64,000 nt of DNA from Dyadobacter diqingensis (GTDB lineage: Bacteria; Bacteroidota; Bacteroidia; Cytophagales; Spirosomataceae). The position numbers and the translations under genes are program-made. This document shows positions 45,310 through 53,321 of this stretch, one piece after another. The notes under the pieces were generated by a model. That model was not told the origin of the DNA. It was given only the letters and a program-made list of their open reading frames with translations, and did not search any database. The DNA is taken from NCBI RefSeq assembly GCF_024220585.1, contig NZ_JAMXKF010000005.1:310289-374288 (forward strand). The letters are read 5' to 3'. Every line of letters begins with the position of its first letter. Positions within the stretch are counted from its first letter, which is position 1.

Positions 45310-45370
45310 GATCGTGAGTATTGCTGCCAACGGGTATTTGTACCCTAGCAGTAAACTCACGATCTTTTTT
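45310..45370 (+). terminator. Terminator after the phosphoesterase-barrel gene
   Basis: GATCGTGAGT (45310-45319) pairs with ACTCACGATC (45355-45364), with an inner GGGTATTTGTACCC hairpin, and is followed by six T. Nine bases after the stop codon. Confidence 0.85.
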
Positions 45371-45400
45371 GGTAGCAGTAATTATTGAAGTTTTCCAAAA

Positions 45401-45838
45401 ATGATTTTAAAATCCAAGTTGATGCTTCCCCTCTTGTTTTGCTGCACTGGTATAATCATCCTTGTTATTGCGATGGTTTTTCTGAATTCGACCATAGATA
45501 TTCAGCTGCTGGATACATATTACGTCATCCCGAAGAGGCTTGTGGCGATTGGCATTTTTGCAGTTATGCAGGCATTTTTTATTCTCTATTACCTTTTTGG
45601 AAGTTTGATAACGCCACTTGGCAGTAAACTTGGCTATGCACATTACCTGCTGACCGTAATGGGAGCCCTTCTTGTGATTGCTTTCCCTGTTAGGGAAATT
45701 GCGGCCGAAGATTTCGTTGCGTTAGCGAATAAAATGCGTAACGAGGCGATTGCCGTAATAACAGGAACCGGTTTATTTGTGGTTGGGCAATTGCTGTTTT
45801 TCGTTAATCTGATACTGACACTTTTAGCCAGGAAATAG
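45401..45838 (+). CDS. Four-helix membrane protein with a heme-copper-oxidase-like motif
   Basis: 145 residues, four hydrophobic segments (about 6-29, 45-69, 78-98, 118-143). The sequence TIDIQLLDTYYVIP after TM1 resembles the LHDTYYVVAHFHYV helix entry of cytochrome oxidase subunit I, but the following histidines are missing, so no heme or copper site can form. Similar short proteins occur in Bacteroidota and are often mislabelled as oxidase fragments. I cannot assign a function. It stands alone, with a terminator upstream and 105 bases before the next gene. Confidence 0.6.
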   Translation: MILKSKLMLPLLFCCTGIIILVIAMVFLNSTIDIQLLDTYYVIPKRLVAIGIFAVMQAFFILYYLFGSLITPLGSKLGYAHYLLTVMGALLVIAFPVREIAAEDFVALANKMRNEAIAVITGTGLFVVGQLLFFVNLILTLLARK

Positions 45839-45943
45839 AATAGTTTGGCCTGAATTTTACGAAATAGTAAGATTTACCACTAAAACAGTATATTTTGCAG
45901 ATTAAATACTAGTCCGATATCCATAAAAAGTATCCGTTTGCCA

Positions 45944-47593
45944 ATGAACTTATCCTCGAACTTGAAAAAGTTAGTCTGTACATGCTTGTTTTTTATTTTT
46001 TCTCAATTCACACACGCACAGCATTATGTTTTTTTTCTGCACAACAAATTTATTGAAGAGAATCCACTGAATGACGCACATCCTGAATACGGCAAGGCAG
46101 ATTATTATCAGATTCTCTATGCTTTCAAGAGAAAAGGGTTTCAGGTGATCAGTGAGCTGCGGCCTAAAAATACGGATGCAAGGCTGTATGCAAAAAGGGT
46201 GGTGGGGCAAATCGACAGCCTTGTGGCAGGTGGGGCAAACGGTTCGCAGATAACAGTTATTGGTACTTCAAAAGGAGGATATATAGCTCAGTTTGTTTCC
46301 AGTTATCTTAAAAACAGAGATGTGAATTATGTGTTTATCGGAAGCTGTGGCGAGGAAGATGTAACCGGAATACCGGACATTAATTTTAGCGGAAATGTGC
46401 TCTCTATTTATGAAAAGAGCGATTTGGGTATGCAGTCTTGTCAGAATATGAGGAACCGCTCTGAAAATGTAACCGGCCGCTTTAAAGAAATTGAGCTAAG
46501 CACAGGACTTAAACATGGTTTTTTGTTTAAAGCGCTGCCGCAATGGATAGATCCTGCGGTGAAGTGGGCAAAAAGGAACTACGGAACAGACTACAATAAG
46601 TCGTTGCCGCTGGAGGGCGCATCTCTTTCGGAAAAAATGGATGCTTTTTTATCAGCCCCGACAGATAAGCCCTTTAATGGTATCGTGCTCGTCTCTCAAA
46701 ACGGAGCGTCAAAATTTACAAAAGTATATGGACGTCCGTCGCTTGAAAATGACGATGAATTTAAGTTTGATGACCAGTTTGTGGTAGGGTCTATCAGTAA
46801 GCAGTTTACGTCTGTTTTGTTGCTGAGGGAGTATGAAAAAGGACACGTCAAATTGAATGTGCCTATCAAAATTTATTTGCCGGAATTAAGGCAGTCGTGG
46901 GCGGATACGGTGACGGTACATCACCTGCTGACACATATGCACGGCATCAATTCACTGGATAAGCCGCTGGCATTCAAGCCCGGTACACAATATGCATACT
47001 CGCAGATCGGTTACGACCTGCTTGCCCGGATAACAGAAAAAACAAGCGGTAAATCTTTTGCAGTCCAGTCGGCCGAACTTTTCCGGAAGTGTAAAATGTA
47101 TAACACTTTCCACCCTGATACCAAGGGGTATCAAAATCTTGTTGTGGGCTATACGGAGGATGAAAACGGTAGTCTGATACCAGAAACGAGAACTTTCCAG
47201 AATTTCGTCGCTGCGGGCTCCTTCATATCCACGGCGCAGGATCTGGCCACCTGGAATATGTGCCTGCATGAGGGAAAACTGCTATCGGCGTCAACCTATA
47301 AACTTATGACGACAAAACAGAAAAATGCGGTGCGCAACCATCCGATTTTCGGTGTTGTTGAGTATGGATACGGGATTACCGTGGATTCTCATGAGGATGT
47401 ATTGCAGTTGGGGCAGACGGGTTTTAGCGCGGGATTTATTTCAATGAACTTTTATTTTCCTAAAACCAAAACCAGTATTATCGCGCTTGATAATGTTGTT
47501 TGGGATGAGAATAATCTGAAAAGTGCATTTCAATACCATTCTGAATTGTTGAAGATGATCAGAGAAAGTAAGCTGGTGAAAAAAGGATATTAA
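45944..47593 (+). CDS. Secreted two-domain hydrolase: alpha/beta-hydrolase fused to a class C beta-lactamase domain
   Basis: 549 residues from the ATG at 45944; a TTG two codons upstream is in frame but less likely. Signal peptide KKLVCTCLFFIFSQFTHA-QH. Residues about 25-215 are an alpha/beta-hydrolase-like domain with nucleophile motif GTSKGGY (about 108) and a late His in LKHGF. Residues about 225-545 are a beta-lactamase/D-Ala-D-Ala peptidase domain: SxxK as Ser-Ile-Ser-Lys (about 283), YSQ (AYSQIGYDLL) and QTG in GQTGFSAGF at the KTG position. Two serine-hydrolase folds in one exported chain are unusual. A reasonable guess is cell-wall or ester-bond turnover; no substrate can be named. 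Confidence 0.82.
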   Translation: MNLSSNLKKLVCTCLFFIFSQFTHAQHYVFFLHNKFIEENPLNDAHPEYGKADYYQILYAFKRKGFQVISELRPKNTDARLYAKRVVGQIDSLVAGGANGSQITVIGTSKGGYIAQFVSSYLKNRDVNYVFIGSCGEEDVTGIPDINFSGNVLSIYEKSDLGMQSCQNMRNRSENVTGRFKEIELSTGLKHGFLFKALPQWIDPAVKWAKRNYGTDYNKSLPLEGASLSEKMDAFLSAPTDKPFNGIVLVSQNGASKFTKVYGRPSLENDDEFKFDDQFVVGSISKQFTSVLLLREYEKGHVKLNVPIKIYLPELRQSWADTVTVHHLLTHMHGINSLDKPLAFKPGTQYAYSQIGYDLLARITEKTSGKSFAVQSAELFRKCKMYNTFHPDTKGYQNLVVGYTEDENGSLIPETRTFQNFVAAGSFISTAQDLATWNMCLHEGKLLSASTYKLMTTKQKNAVRNHPIFGVVEYGYGITVDSHEDVLQLGQTGFSAGFISMNFYFPKTKTSIIALDNVVWDENNLKSAFQYHSELLKMIRESKLVKKGY

Positions 47594-47595
47594 CC

Positions 47596-47638
47596 AAAAG
47601 AGGCACATTTCTTCGTAGAATGAAATATGCCTCTTTTT
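47596..47638. terminator. Bidirectional terminator between the hydrolase fusion and tetR
   Basis: AAAAGAGGCA (47596-47605) pairs with TGCCTCTTTT (47628-47637). There is a T-run on each strand, so it can serve both convergent genes. Confidence 0.8.
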
Positions 47639-47653
47639 CAACCTTATGCCGGT

Positions 47654-48235
47654 TTACCTTACCGCGTTTAGCGCAACTTTGACAATATCTTTATACACCT
47701 TCTTTTCAACGCCGGATTTCGCTGCAACCCTTAGTCCCGAAATGGTATTAAACAGAAAACGGGCGATGGCGCGTGCATCGGTGTTCGTTGAAATTTCTCC
47801 TGAATCCTGGCCGCGTTTGATAAGTTCGAACAATGCATTTTCAATATCCTGCATGTTGTCACGCACGATCTTGTCGATATCCTTGTCGTGCGGGGCAAGC
47901 TCAACGGTGCTGTTCACCATAAAACAGCCTCTTGGGAACCGGTCGGTGAAACTTTCGTTGACCAGCATATCAAAAATCTTTTCGAGGGATTTTATGGTGT
48001 TGCGGGATGTGCTGACCATTTCGATCAAACCTCCCGCCGCCTGATTTCTATATCTTTCCAATGCCGCAAGATAAAGCTGCCGTTTGTCGCCAAATGTATC
48101 ATAGAGGCTCGAACGGCTCAAACCAAGGGTATCGACCACGTCCTGCATCGAAGATCCGTTGTAACCTTTGAACCAAAAAAGATCTACCGCTTTGTCAAGA
48201 ATTGCGTCTTTGTCAAATTCTTTTGTACGTGCCAT
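47654..48235 (-). CDS. TetR/AcrR-family repressor
   Basis: 193 residues. The helix-turn-helix is at about 25-47 (SSMQDVVDTLGLSRSSLYDTFGDK), after the usual FDKDAILDKAVDLFWFKGY. The C-terminal ligand domain contains a single conserved-looking Cys (PRGCFMVN, about residue 108), a position seen in repressors that sense electrophiles or quinones. It is downstream of the SDR and hydrolase genes on the same strand. Three intergenic sites share a GGAAY...RTTCC palindrome, the most likely operator, and one of them lies 45-58 bases before its own start, so it probably represses itself and both enzymes. Confidence 0.92.
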   Translation of the reverse strand: MARTKEFDKDAILDKAVDLFWFKGYNGSSMQDVVDTLGLSRSSLYDTFGDKRQLYLAALERYRNQAAGGLIEMVSTSRNTIKSLEKIFDMLVNESFTDRFPRGCFMVNSTVELAPHDKDIDKIVRDNMQDIENALFELIKRGQDSGEISTNTDARAIARFLFNTISGLRVAAKSGVEKKVYKDIVKVALNAVR

Positions 48236-48244
48236 ATGAGAAAA

Positions 48245-48270
48245 AACTTTGCTGATTTCTCAGCAAAGTT
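48245..48270. promoter_or_regulatory. Perfect palindrome just upstream of tetR
   Basis: AACTTTGCTGA (48245-48255) faces TCAGCAAAGTT (48260-48270) with a 4-base spacer, 10 bases before the tetR start. It could be a second operator or a 5'-leader hairpin. Confidence 0.45.
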
Positions 48271-48279
48271 AATATTTAT

Positions 48280-48293
48280 GGAACAGGTGTTCC
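48280..48293. promoter_or_regulatory. Candidate TetR operator, site 1 (before tetR)
   Basis: GGAACAGGTGTTCC: perfect 5-base arms around a 4-base centre. It shares the outer GGAA...TTCC bases with the boxes before the SDR and hydrolase genes. Confidence 0.5.
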
Positions 48294-48309
48294 GGATTTT
48301 TACAGAAAA

Positions 48310-49065
48310 TTAATTAAGCACTGCGTTAACAGTAAGTCCGCCATCCACAACAATTTCTGTCCCTGTGATAAACGAAGCGTCTGAAGAAGCCAGGAATGTC
48401 ACCGTTTTTGCAACTTCTTCGGCTTGTCCAAAACGGCCGAGCAGGATTTTTTTACCAAGCAATCCACCAAAACCTTCGATTTCCTCCTGACCTAAGCCTA
48501 GTTTTCCATAAAGAGGGGTTTCAACAGGACCGGGGGAAACTGCGTTGATACGGATCTGTCTTGGAGCGAGTTCAGTTGCCAATACCCGGTTGAGAGATAA
48601 CAAAGCTCCTTTTGTTAAAGCATATACGGCTGTATTCGGCATCCCTACATTGGCATTAATAGAAGTATTCATCACAATGGAACCACCATCATTCAGTATG
48701 GGAAGAAATTTTTGTATGGTGAAGAAAGCACCTTTAACATTGACGTCAACCAATGAGTCGAAATGCTCTTCCGTGGCAGTTTCCACAGGTGAAAAGGCAG
48801 TTAAACCAGCATTCAAAAAGATAATATCAATTTTACCAAACTTGTTTTTTACCTCTTCTACAAGTTTGTCGATCGAGGCAAGGTCTCCCTGGTCGGCAAC
48901 AATGCCTGTTGCACTTATCTCAGTTGCTATGTTATTTAAGAGTTCCTGATTTCTGCCTGTAATCACGACTTCTGCGCCTTGCGCTCTAAATTCTTTTGCT
49001 GTGGCCAGCCCAATTCCACTGTTACCACCTGTTACAACTGCGACTTTGTTTTTAAGATTGCTCAT
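48310..49065 (-). CDS. SDR-family NAD(P)-dependent oxidoreductase
   Basis: 251 residues, classical short-chain dehydrogenase: TGGNSGIGLATA (11-22) for the cofactor, NAG at about 85, catalytic Ser (MNTSINANVG, about 135), YxxxK as TAVYALTKGALL (about 149-153), and PGPVETPL after it. GRNQ following the second strand suggests NADP(H) preference. It lies between the hydrolase and tetR genes on the same strand and has two candidate TetR boxes 24-67 bases upstream. Its probable role is reduction of a carbonyl or quinone compound sensed by the repressor; substrate inferred only from context. Confidence 0.92.
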   Translation of the reverse strand: MSNLKNKVAVVTGGNSGIGLATAKEFRAQGAEVVITGRNQELLNNIATEISATGIVADQGDLASIDKLVEEVKNKFGKIDIIFLNAGLTAFSPVETATEEHFDSLVDVNVKGAFFTIQKFLPILNDGGSIVMNTSINANVGMPNTAVYALTKGALLSLNRVLATELAPRQIRINAVSPGPVETPLYGKLGLGQEEIEGFGGLLGKKILLGRFGQAEEVAKTVTFLASSDASFITGTEIVVDGGLTVNAVLN

Positions 49066-49088
49066 TTTAGCTTTTATTTTTATTATAT

Positions 49089-49132
49089 GGAATGATTGTT
49101 CTTTTAATTGGCTTATCAGGAATTATTGTTCC
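49089..49132. promoter_or_regulatory. Candidate TetR operators, sites 2 and 3 (before the SDR gene)
   Basis: GGAATGATTGTTC at 49089-49101 and GGAATTATTGTTCC at 49119-49132 lie in the same orientation, 30 bases apart, immediately upstream of the SDR start. They match the boxes at 50137 and 50168. Confidence 0.65.
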
Positions 49133-49163
49133 GAATAAAGGTTTGCTTTTTCTTATTGATGTT

Positions 49164-50090
49164 TTATTCTTTGTCCAGGAAAAAGTCAAGCAAAGCTTCC
49201 TGAACCTGTGCAGTGTTTTCCTGAACAACCCAGTGTCCGGATCCTGCGATTTTTACTTCTGTAACCTGCGTTGCCACGAGCCCTGAATGATCTTTAAGAA
49301 ATGCTGCTGCAAAATATTCCCCACCCATCGCAAGCAATGGCATAGTCAGTTTTTGTTTGGCAAATTCAACGTTATCTTTTCCGTCCTGAGGGAAGGCTCC
49401 AAACCACCGAAAGCTGCCTGCTACTGCTCCTTTGACCGCATAAGCTCTGATAAATTCGTCTGTTTCTTCTTTTGTAAACGGGTTTTGAACATGACCAACC
49501 ATAGGCCAGAAGTTTGTCAGGAATTCTCTTTCTTTACCGGATACGATAGAACCCGATGCGGGCCATGAGAAAAATCCGAACCACCAGGCGCTTGCAGATA
49601 CCTGACTCCAAACTGGTTCAATACCAGGTAGTAATGCATCCATTAAAGCTACTTTTTTAACCTCTGTCGGGAATTGGGCGGCATAAGCATAAGCGACCAT
49701 CAAACCGATATCGTGTCCGGCCAGATTGATGTTGTTGTAACCCAGTTTTTTCACGAGTTCATGTATATCGTTCGCCATTGTTTTCTTGTCGTAACCGGTG
49801 GCTGGCTTATCTGACTCGCCCACACCCCGTAGGTCCGGTGCGATCACCGTAAAGTGTTTGGAAAGCTCCGGCAAAATACGGTTCCACATGTACCAGTTTT
49901 GTCCAAACCCGTGAACCAACACCAGCGGTTCGCCTTTTCCGCCGATTACATAATGAATATTAACACCATTTACATGTGCTGTCTGATGTTTAAAATTTGC
50001 CGGTGGATTGGCTGGTGACTGGGCTTGGGTACTCAGGGTTATTGTGGCTGCGAAGAGCAAAATAGCTACGATGTCAATAATCTTTTTCAT
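49164..50090 (-). CDS. Secreted alpha/beta-hydrolase of epoxide-hydrolase/dehalogenase type
   Basis: 308 residues. Signal peptide KKIIDIVAILLFAATITLST-QAQ. Oxyanion loop HGFGQNWYMW (about 60-69), DLRGVGESDKP (about 96), nucleophile elbow GHDIGLMVAYAYA (about 124) with Asp instead of Ser, and the late His in GSGHWVVQE (about 286). An Asp nucleophile is typical of epoxide hydrolases and haloalkane dehalogenases; the cap residues that would separate these cannot be judged here. Two candidate TetR boxes lie upstream of its start, so it is coregulated with the SDR gene. Confidence 0.9.
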   Translation of the reverse strand: MKKIIDIVAILLFAATITLSTQAQSPANPPANFKHQTAHVNGVNIHYVIGGKGEPLVLVHGFGQNWYMWNRILPELSKHFTVIAPDLRGVGESDKPATGYDKKTMANDIHELVKKLGYNNINLAGHDIGLMVAYAYAAQFPTEVKKVALMDALLPGIEPVWSQVSASAWWFGFFSWPASGSIVSGKEREFLTNFWPMVGHVQNPFTKEETDEFIRAYAVKGAVAGSFRWFGAFPQDGKDNVEFAKQKLTMPLLAMGGEYFAAAFLKDHSGLVATQVTEVKIAGSGHWVVQENTAQVQEALLDFFLDKE

Positions 50091-50642
50091 AATTGAAAAT
50101 TTGATTAATCTGTTTATCTCTGTGTTGATTAATAATAGAATGATTGTTCCGTAAAGGTAATTGTATTGGAACGATCATTCCTAATTAAAACTAAAATATT
50201 TTTTGAAATAAAAACAGATTTATAGTTAACATCCTTTAAATCAATGGAATGGTGTGAATTATAAAAGACAGTTTTTTTGCAACATATCGTTATTATTATT
50301 TGCAGCTTTAAAAAAGGGGAGTCTTTTGGATTATTTTTATTTGCTGATAAAACAAAGTTAACGCTTTGCAAAATGGAAGTAAATTGATAATTACGCGTTC
50401 CTGTTGTACATATTATCCAATGTCGGGAAATGGTGAGTATAGTGTGAGAAATTGTCAGGATCGTTGATTAGTACCACAAAAGATAACATCTGTCCTTAGA
50501 TATACGAATGGTTAATACGAAATTTGTAACAGATAATTAAAGAATGAAAACACAGGCGGAAGTTGATCGGAGTTTTGCCTGGTTTAATAGTAATAATTGT
50601 CTGTTTAATATTTTAGACCCTGTTTTTAATCCATAGCTAACC
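50091..50642. other. AT-rich intergenic region between the hydrolase and the DUF983 gene
   Basis: About 550 bases without a credible gene. The 80-codon minus-strand frame at 50129-50371 runs across the operators and has low-complexity composition. Apart from the two TetR boxes at 50137-50181 I see no structured element. Confidence 0.5.
50137..50181. promoter_or_regulatory. Candidate TetR operators, sites 4 and 5 (before the hydrolase gene)
   Basis: AGAATGATTGTTCC (50137-50150) and GGAACGATCATTCC (50168-50181), 31 bases apart and roughly inverted with respect to each other. The second is the best palindrome of the set (one central mismatch). They lie 47-91 bases upstream of the hydrolase start. 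Confidence 0.65.
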
Positions 50643-51026
50643 ATGAAACATAGCCGTTTATATAGCGTGGCGTTTAATAAATGCCCGCGTTGTGCCGAGG
50701 GAGATTTTTTTATTACGAAAAGTGCTTACAGTTTCAAATTCGATAAGATGAACAAACATTGCCCGAATTGTGGTGAAAACCTGGTTCCGGAGCCTGGTTT
50801 TTATCAGGGGGCACTGTATATGAGTTACGCGTTTTACGTGGTTTTTATGCTGGCCTATTTTCTGGTATTTGTTAATTTGTTCGGCGAGTATCTTGATTAT
50901 TTTCTGTTCAGCATCATTCCGGTGCTTATTATCCTGACCCCGTATTTTTACCGTTTGGCCAGAAGATCGTGGCTAGCCATTTTCATTAGCCCGCGCGCCG
51001 AGGAAGTCGTTCAGAATATTAAATAG
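50643..51026 (+). CDS. DUF983-family membrane protein
   Basis: 127 residues. An N-terminal zinc-ribbon-like pair CPRCAEG (about 12-18) and CPNCGENL (about 40-47), PGFYQGALYMSYAFYV, then two membrane helices (about 62-82 and 88-108). This is the standard DUF983 pattern, a common Bacteroidota and Alphaproteobacteria family of unknown function. It stands alone. A weak hairpin with T-run separates it from the convergent araC-type gene. Confidence 0.9.
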   Translation: MKHSRLYSVAFNKCPRCAEGDFFITKSAYSFKFDKMNKHCPNCGENLVPEPGFYQGALYMSYAFYVVFMLAYFLVFVNLFGEYLDYFLFSIIPVLIILTPYFYRLARRSWLAIFISPRAEEVVQNIK

Positions 51027-51040
51027 TCTGGTGATATCTT

Positions 51041-51100
51041 ATCCCGCAGTTTTTACCTTCGTAATCCTGGTTGTTACAGAGGTTGAAATGGCGGGATTTT
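51041..51100. terminator. Possible bidirectional terminator
   Basis: ATCCCGC (51041-51047) pairs with GCGGGAT (51091-51097), followed by TTTT. The loop is long but contains an inner GTAA/TTAC pairing. It lies between convergent genes. Confidence 0.4.
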
Positions 51101-51888
51101 CATGGCTGGAACTTCTGGAATTCCGAAGGACGCACGTTTACCAATCCATAAAATGTGTTGCTGAAAGTAGCAATGCTGTTATAGCCCGTTTCGTAGGCAA
51201 TTTCACTGACTGTTTTGTTGGTTTGCAAAAGCTGTTCCATGGCCCGGATCATGCGGGAAAGCTTTAAATATTGCAGGAAAGATGTGTCGAGCGTTGACTG
51301 AAAAAGGCGCGAAAGTGTTCTGGCGCTCATGCCAAAAGTTTTGGAAACTGATTCCAGATGTAGCGGCGCGTCCAGATTAGCCTGAATATATTGGATGACG
51401 GGCTGCATGCGCTCATGGTCGGTGGTGGGAAGGACAATGGGCAGCGGGTGCGTGCTGATGCGAGGTAAAAGTTTCCGTAAAGCCGTCAGAAATTCATTCT
51501 CGAAAGTATCTGCAAGAATCTCACCATTCCATTTTTCGGTATACTTCACCATTTCTAAAAGCAGATTATTCGCAGGATATATGCCCATCCGGTCGTAAAA
51601 GAGATGTGGATCATTCGCTGGCATCGCGAAATAGAGGTTACGTACAATCGATGAGTTTTTTTTCTGATGAACGAAATGTTCCAGTCCGGGTGGAATCCAT
51701 ATGTAATGACGGGCCGGTAAGAAATAGGCCTTGTCCATGGTATTCAGGTAGGCAATCCCGCCTTCCACATAGGTTAACTGGCCTTTCTGATGGTGGTGAA
51801 ATGGAAAGCGATTTTCCATTCTGTCGTGCAAAACGTAATTGGATTCAGGGTTTCGGTCGATATTGACAAGCTGATCGGAAACATTCAT
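51100..51888 (-). CDS. AraC-family regulator, divergent from the efflux operon
   Basis: 262 residues from the ATG at 51888 (MNVSDQLVNIDRNPESNYVL); 28 further codons are open upstream but run into the divergent promoter region. The N-terminal cupin-like sensor shows FPFHHHQKGQLTYVEGG and WIPPGLEHFV. The C-terminal double HTH (about 165-260) has LHLESVSKTFGMSARTLSRLF and TVSEIAYETGYNSIATFSNTFYGLVNVRPSEFQ. Regulators of this type commonly control the adjacent EmrAB-like pump. Confidence 0.9.
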   Translation of the reverse strand: MNVSDQLVNIDRNPESNYVLHDRMENRFPFHHHQKGQLTYVEGGIAYLNTMDKAYFLPARHYIWIPPGLEHFVHQKKNSSIVRNLYFAMPANDPHLFYDRMGIYPANNLLLEMVKYTEKWNGEILADTFENEFLTALRKLLPRISTHPLPIVLPTTDHERMQPVIQYIQANLDAPLHLESVSKTFGMSARTLSRLFQSTLDTSFLQYLKLSRMIRAMEQLLQTNKTVSEIAYETGYNSIATFSNTFYGLVNVRPSEFQKFQP

Positions 51889-51948
51889 GATGGCCGGAAT
51901 TAACAAATATTTGGCAATATATAGAAAGTAGTTGTTTTTGGCGCCTGT

Positions 51949-51956
51949 TACCTTTG
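51949..51956 (+). promoter_or_regulatory. Possible Bacteroidota -7 promoter box of the efflux operon
   Basis: TACCTTTG matches the phylum's TAnnTTTG -7 box and lies 20 bases before the ATG of the TolC-like gene. No -33 TTTG lies at the expected distance. Confidence 0.35.
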
Positions 51957-51976
51957 TAAGGTCATCAAACAAATAT

Positions 51977-53317
51977 ATGTGTTACCATCAAAAACAATTT
52001 TTGCTTCTTCTGTTTTTAGGAATTTCGAGACTACAACCAACTCAGGCACAGGAAACTGCCGGTACACAGGACTCATTACCATTATCACTACAACAAGTAT
52101 GGCAATAAGCTGAGACACATAACAAAAGTGTTCAGATACGGCAATTGCAGATTTCTGTCCGTGATGAAAATCTGAAAGACGCCAGGGCCGAGCGTTTGCC
52201 GGAGATCAAGAGCGCTACAAAGTACGCCCGGGTTTCGGATATGCCTTTGTACGAAAACGGTATTTTCAGCAAGCCGGTTTACGGCAATATCATCCACAAT
52301 TATTTCCAGCTGAATGCGGAGGCCTCCATGGTACTTTACAACGGGGGGGAAATCAAAACAAAGATCAGAGAGGAAGAGGTTGAACATGATATCTCGACGA
52401 TTGAAAAAGACCTGACCGCTTCTGAAATCAAATTTAAGGCGACGGCCTTTTATCTTGAACTGGAACGGAACAGGGTTTTTAAGAAACTGGTCATAGCCGA
52501 CATTGCAGAGCAACAGAAACGCCTTGACCAGATCCGTGAATTATTTAAAAACGGTGTGATTTTGAGAAGTGATGTGCTTCGGGGAGAGCTGCAATTATCC
52601 AAACAGAAAATGCTGCTTGTCGAAATTGAAAACACGATTGCGATTAATAATCATAAACTGGTAATTCTGATCGGATTGCCGGAGGGCACTGTCATAAAGC
52701 CGGACGAGAACATTCTGGTGCAGGAAAACTCCGGCAAAATTTACGACGACTATCTTAGTGATGCCTTCGCACATGCTTACGGGATTCGAATTTCCGAGAA
52801 AGAGACGGAGCTGAAAAAGCTGGCGCTTAAAGGGGTTAAGTCGAATGCTTTGCCCAAAGTAGTGGCCTATGCGGAGTACGGATACACCTATCCCCAGATC
52901 CTTTTTTACCCTTATGCGGCATCGCTTTACGGGTTGGGGCAGGCGGGAGTGAAGGTTTCCTATACACTTTCGTCCCTTTATCAAAACAATCATAAGGTAA
53001 AAGCTGCCGAAATCAGCATTGAAAAACAGCATCTTACCCACAGCAACGAAGAGGATGCGCTGAAAGTTGAGGTCAATGAGGCGTATGTACGCTACCGGGA
53101 ATCTCTGAAAAGGATTTCGGTTTCAGAGCAGAACATCAGACAGGCAACCGAAACTTATCGGATCGTGTACAATACTTATTTCAATCAGCTGGCACTTCTG
53201 ACGGATTTACTGGATGCAGATACGCAATTGCTGCAATCACGTTTTGATCTGACCTCGGCACAAATCCGTGCAAAACTCGAATATTATTACCTCATGAAAA
53301 CCATCGGCGAACTTTAA
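51977..53317 (+). pseudogene. TolC-like outer-membrane efflux protein, interrupted by an in-frame TAA
   Basis: From the ATG at 51977 the frame encodes a signal peptide (KQFLLLLFLGISRLQPTQA-QE) and the TolC start LPLSLQQVWQ. It then hits TAA at codon 44 (52106-52108) and continues in the same frame, without any shift, as AETHNKSVQIRQLQISVRDE through about 400 residues of TolC-family sequence. Typical TolC proteins have a Lys or similar residue at the stop position (VWQKAxxHN). Downstream frame features are intact (LPEIKSATKY, LTDLLDADTQLLQSRFDL). This is a recent nonsense mutation, a sequencing error or readthrough; internal TTG/ATG starts would lack export. Confidence 0.85.
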
Positions 53318-53321
53318 GAAA

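Noticed and set aside
50129..50371. 80-codon minus-strand frame upstream of the hydrolase gene
   Set aside because: It overlaps the two operator boxes and AT-rich non-coding sequence; no recognisable protein features.
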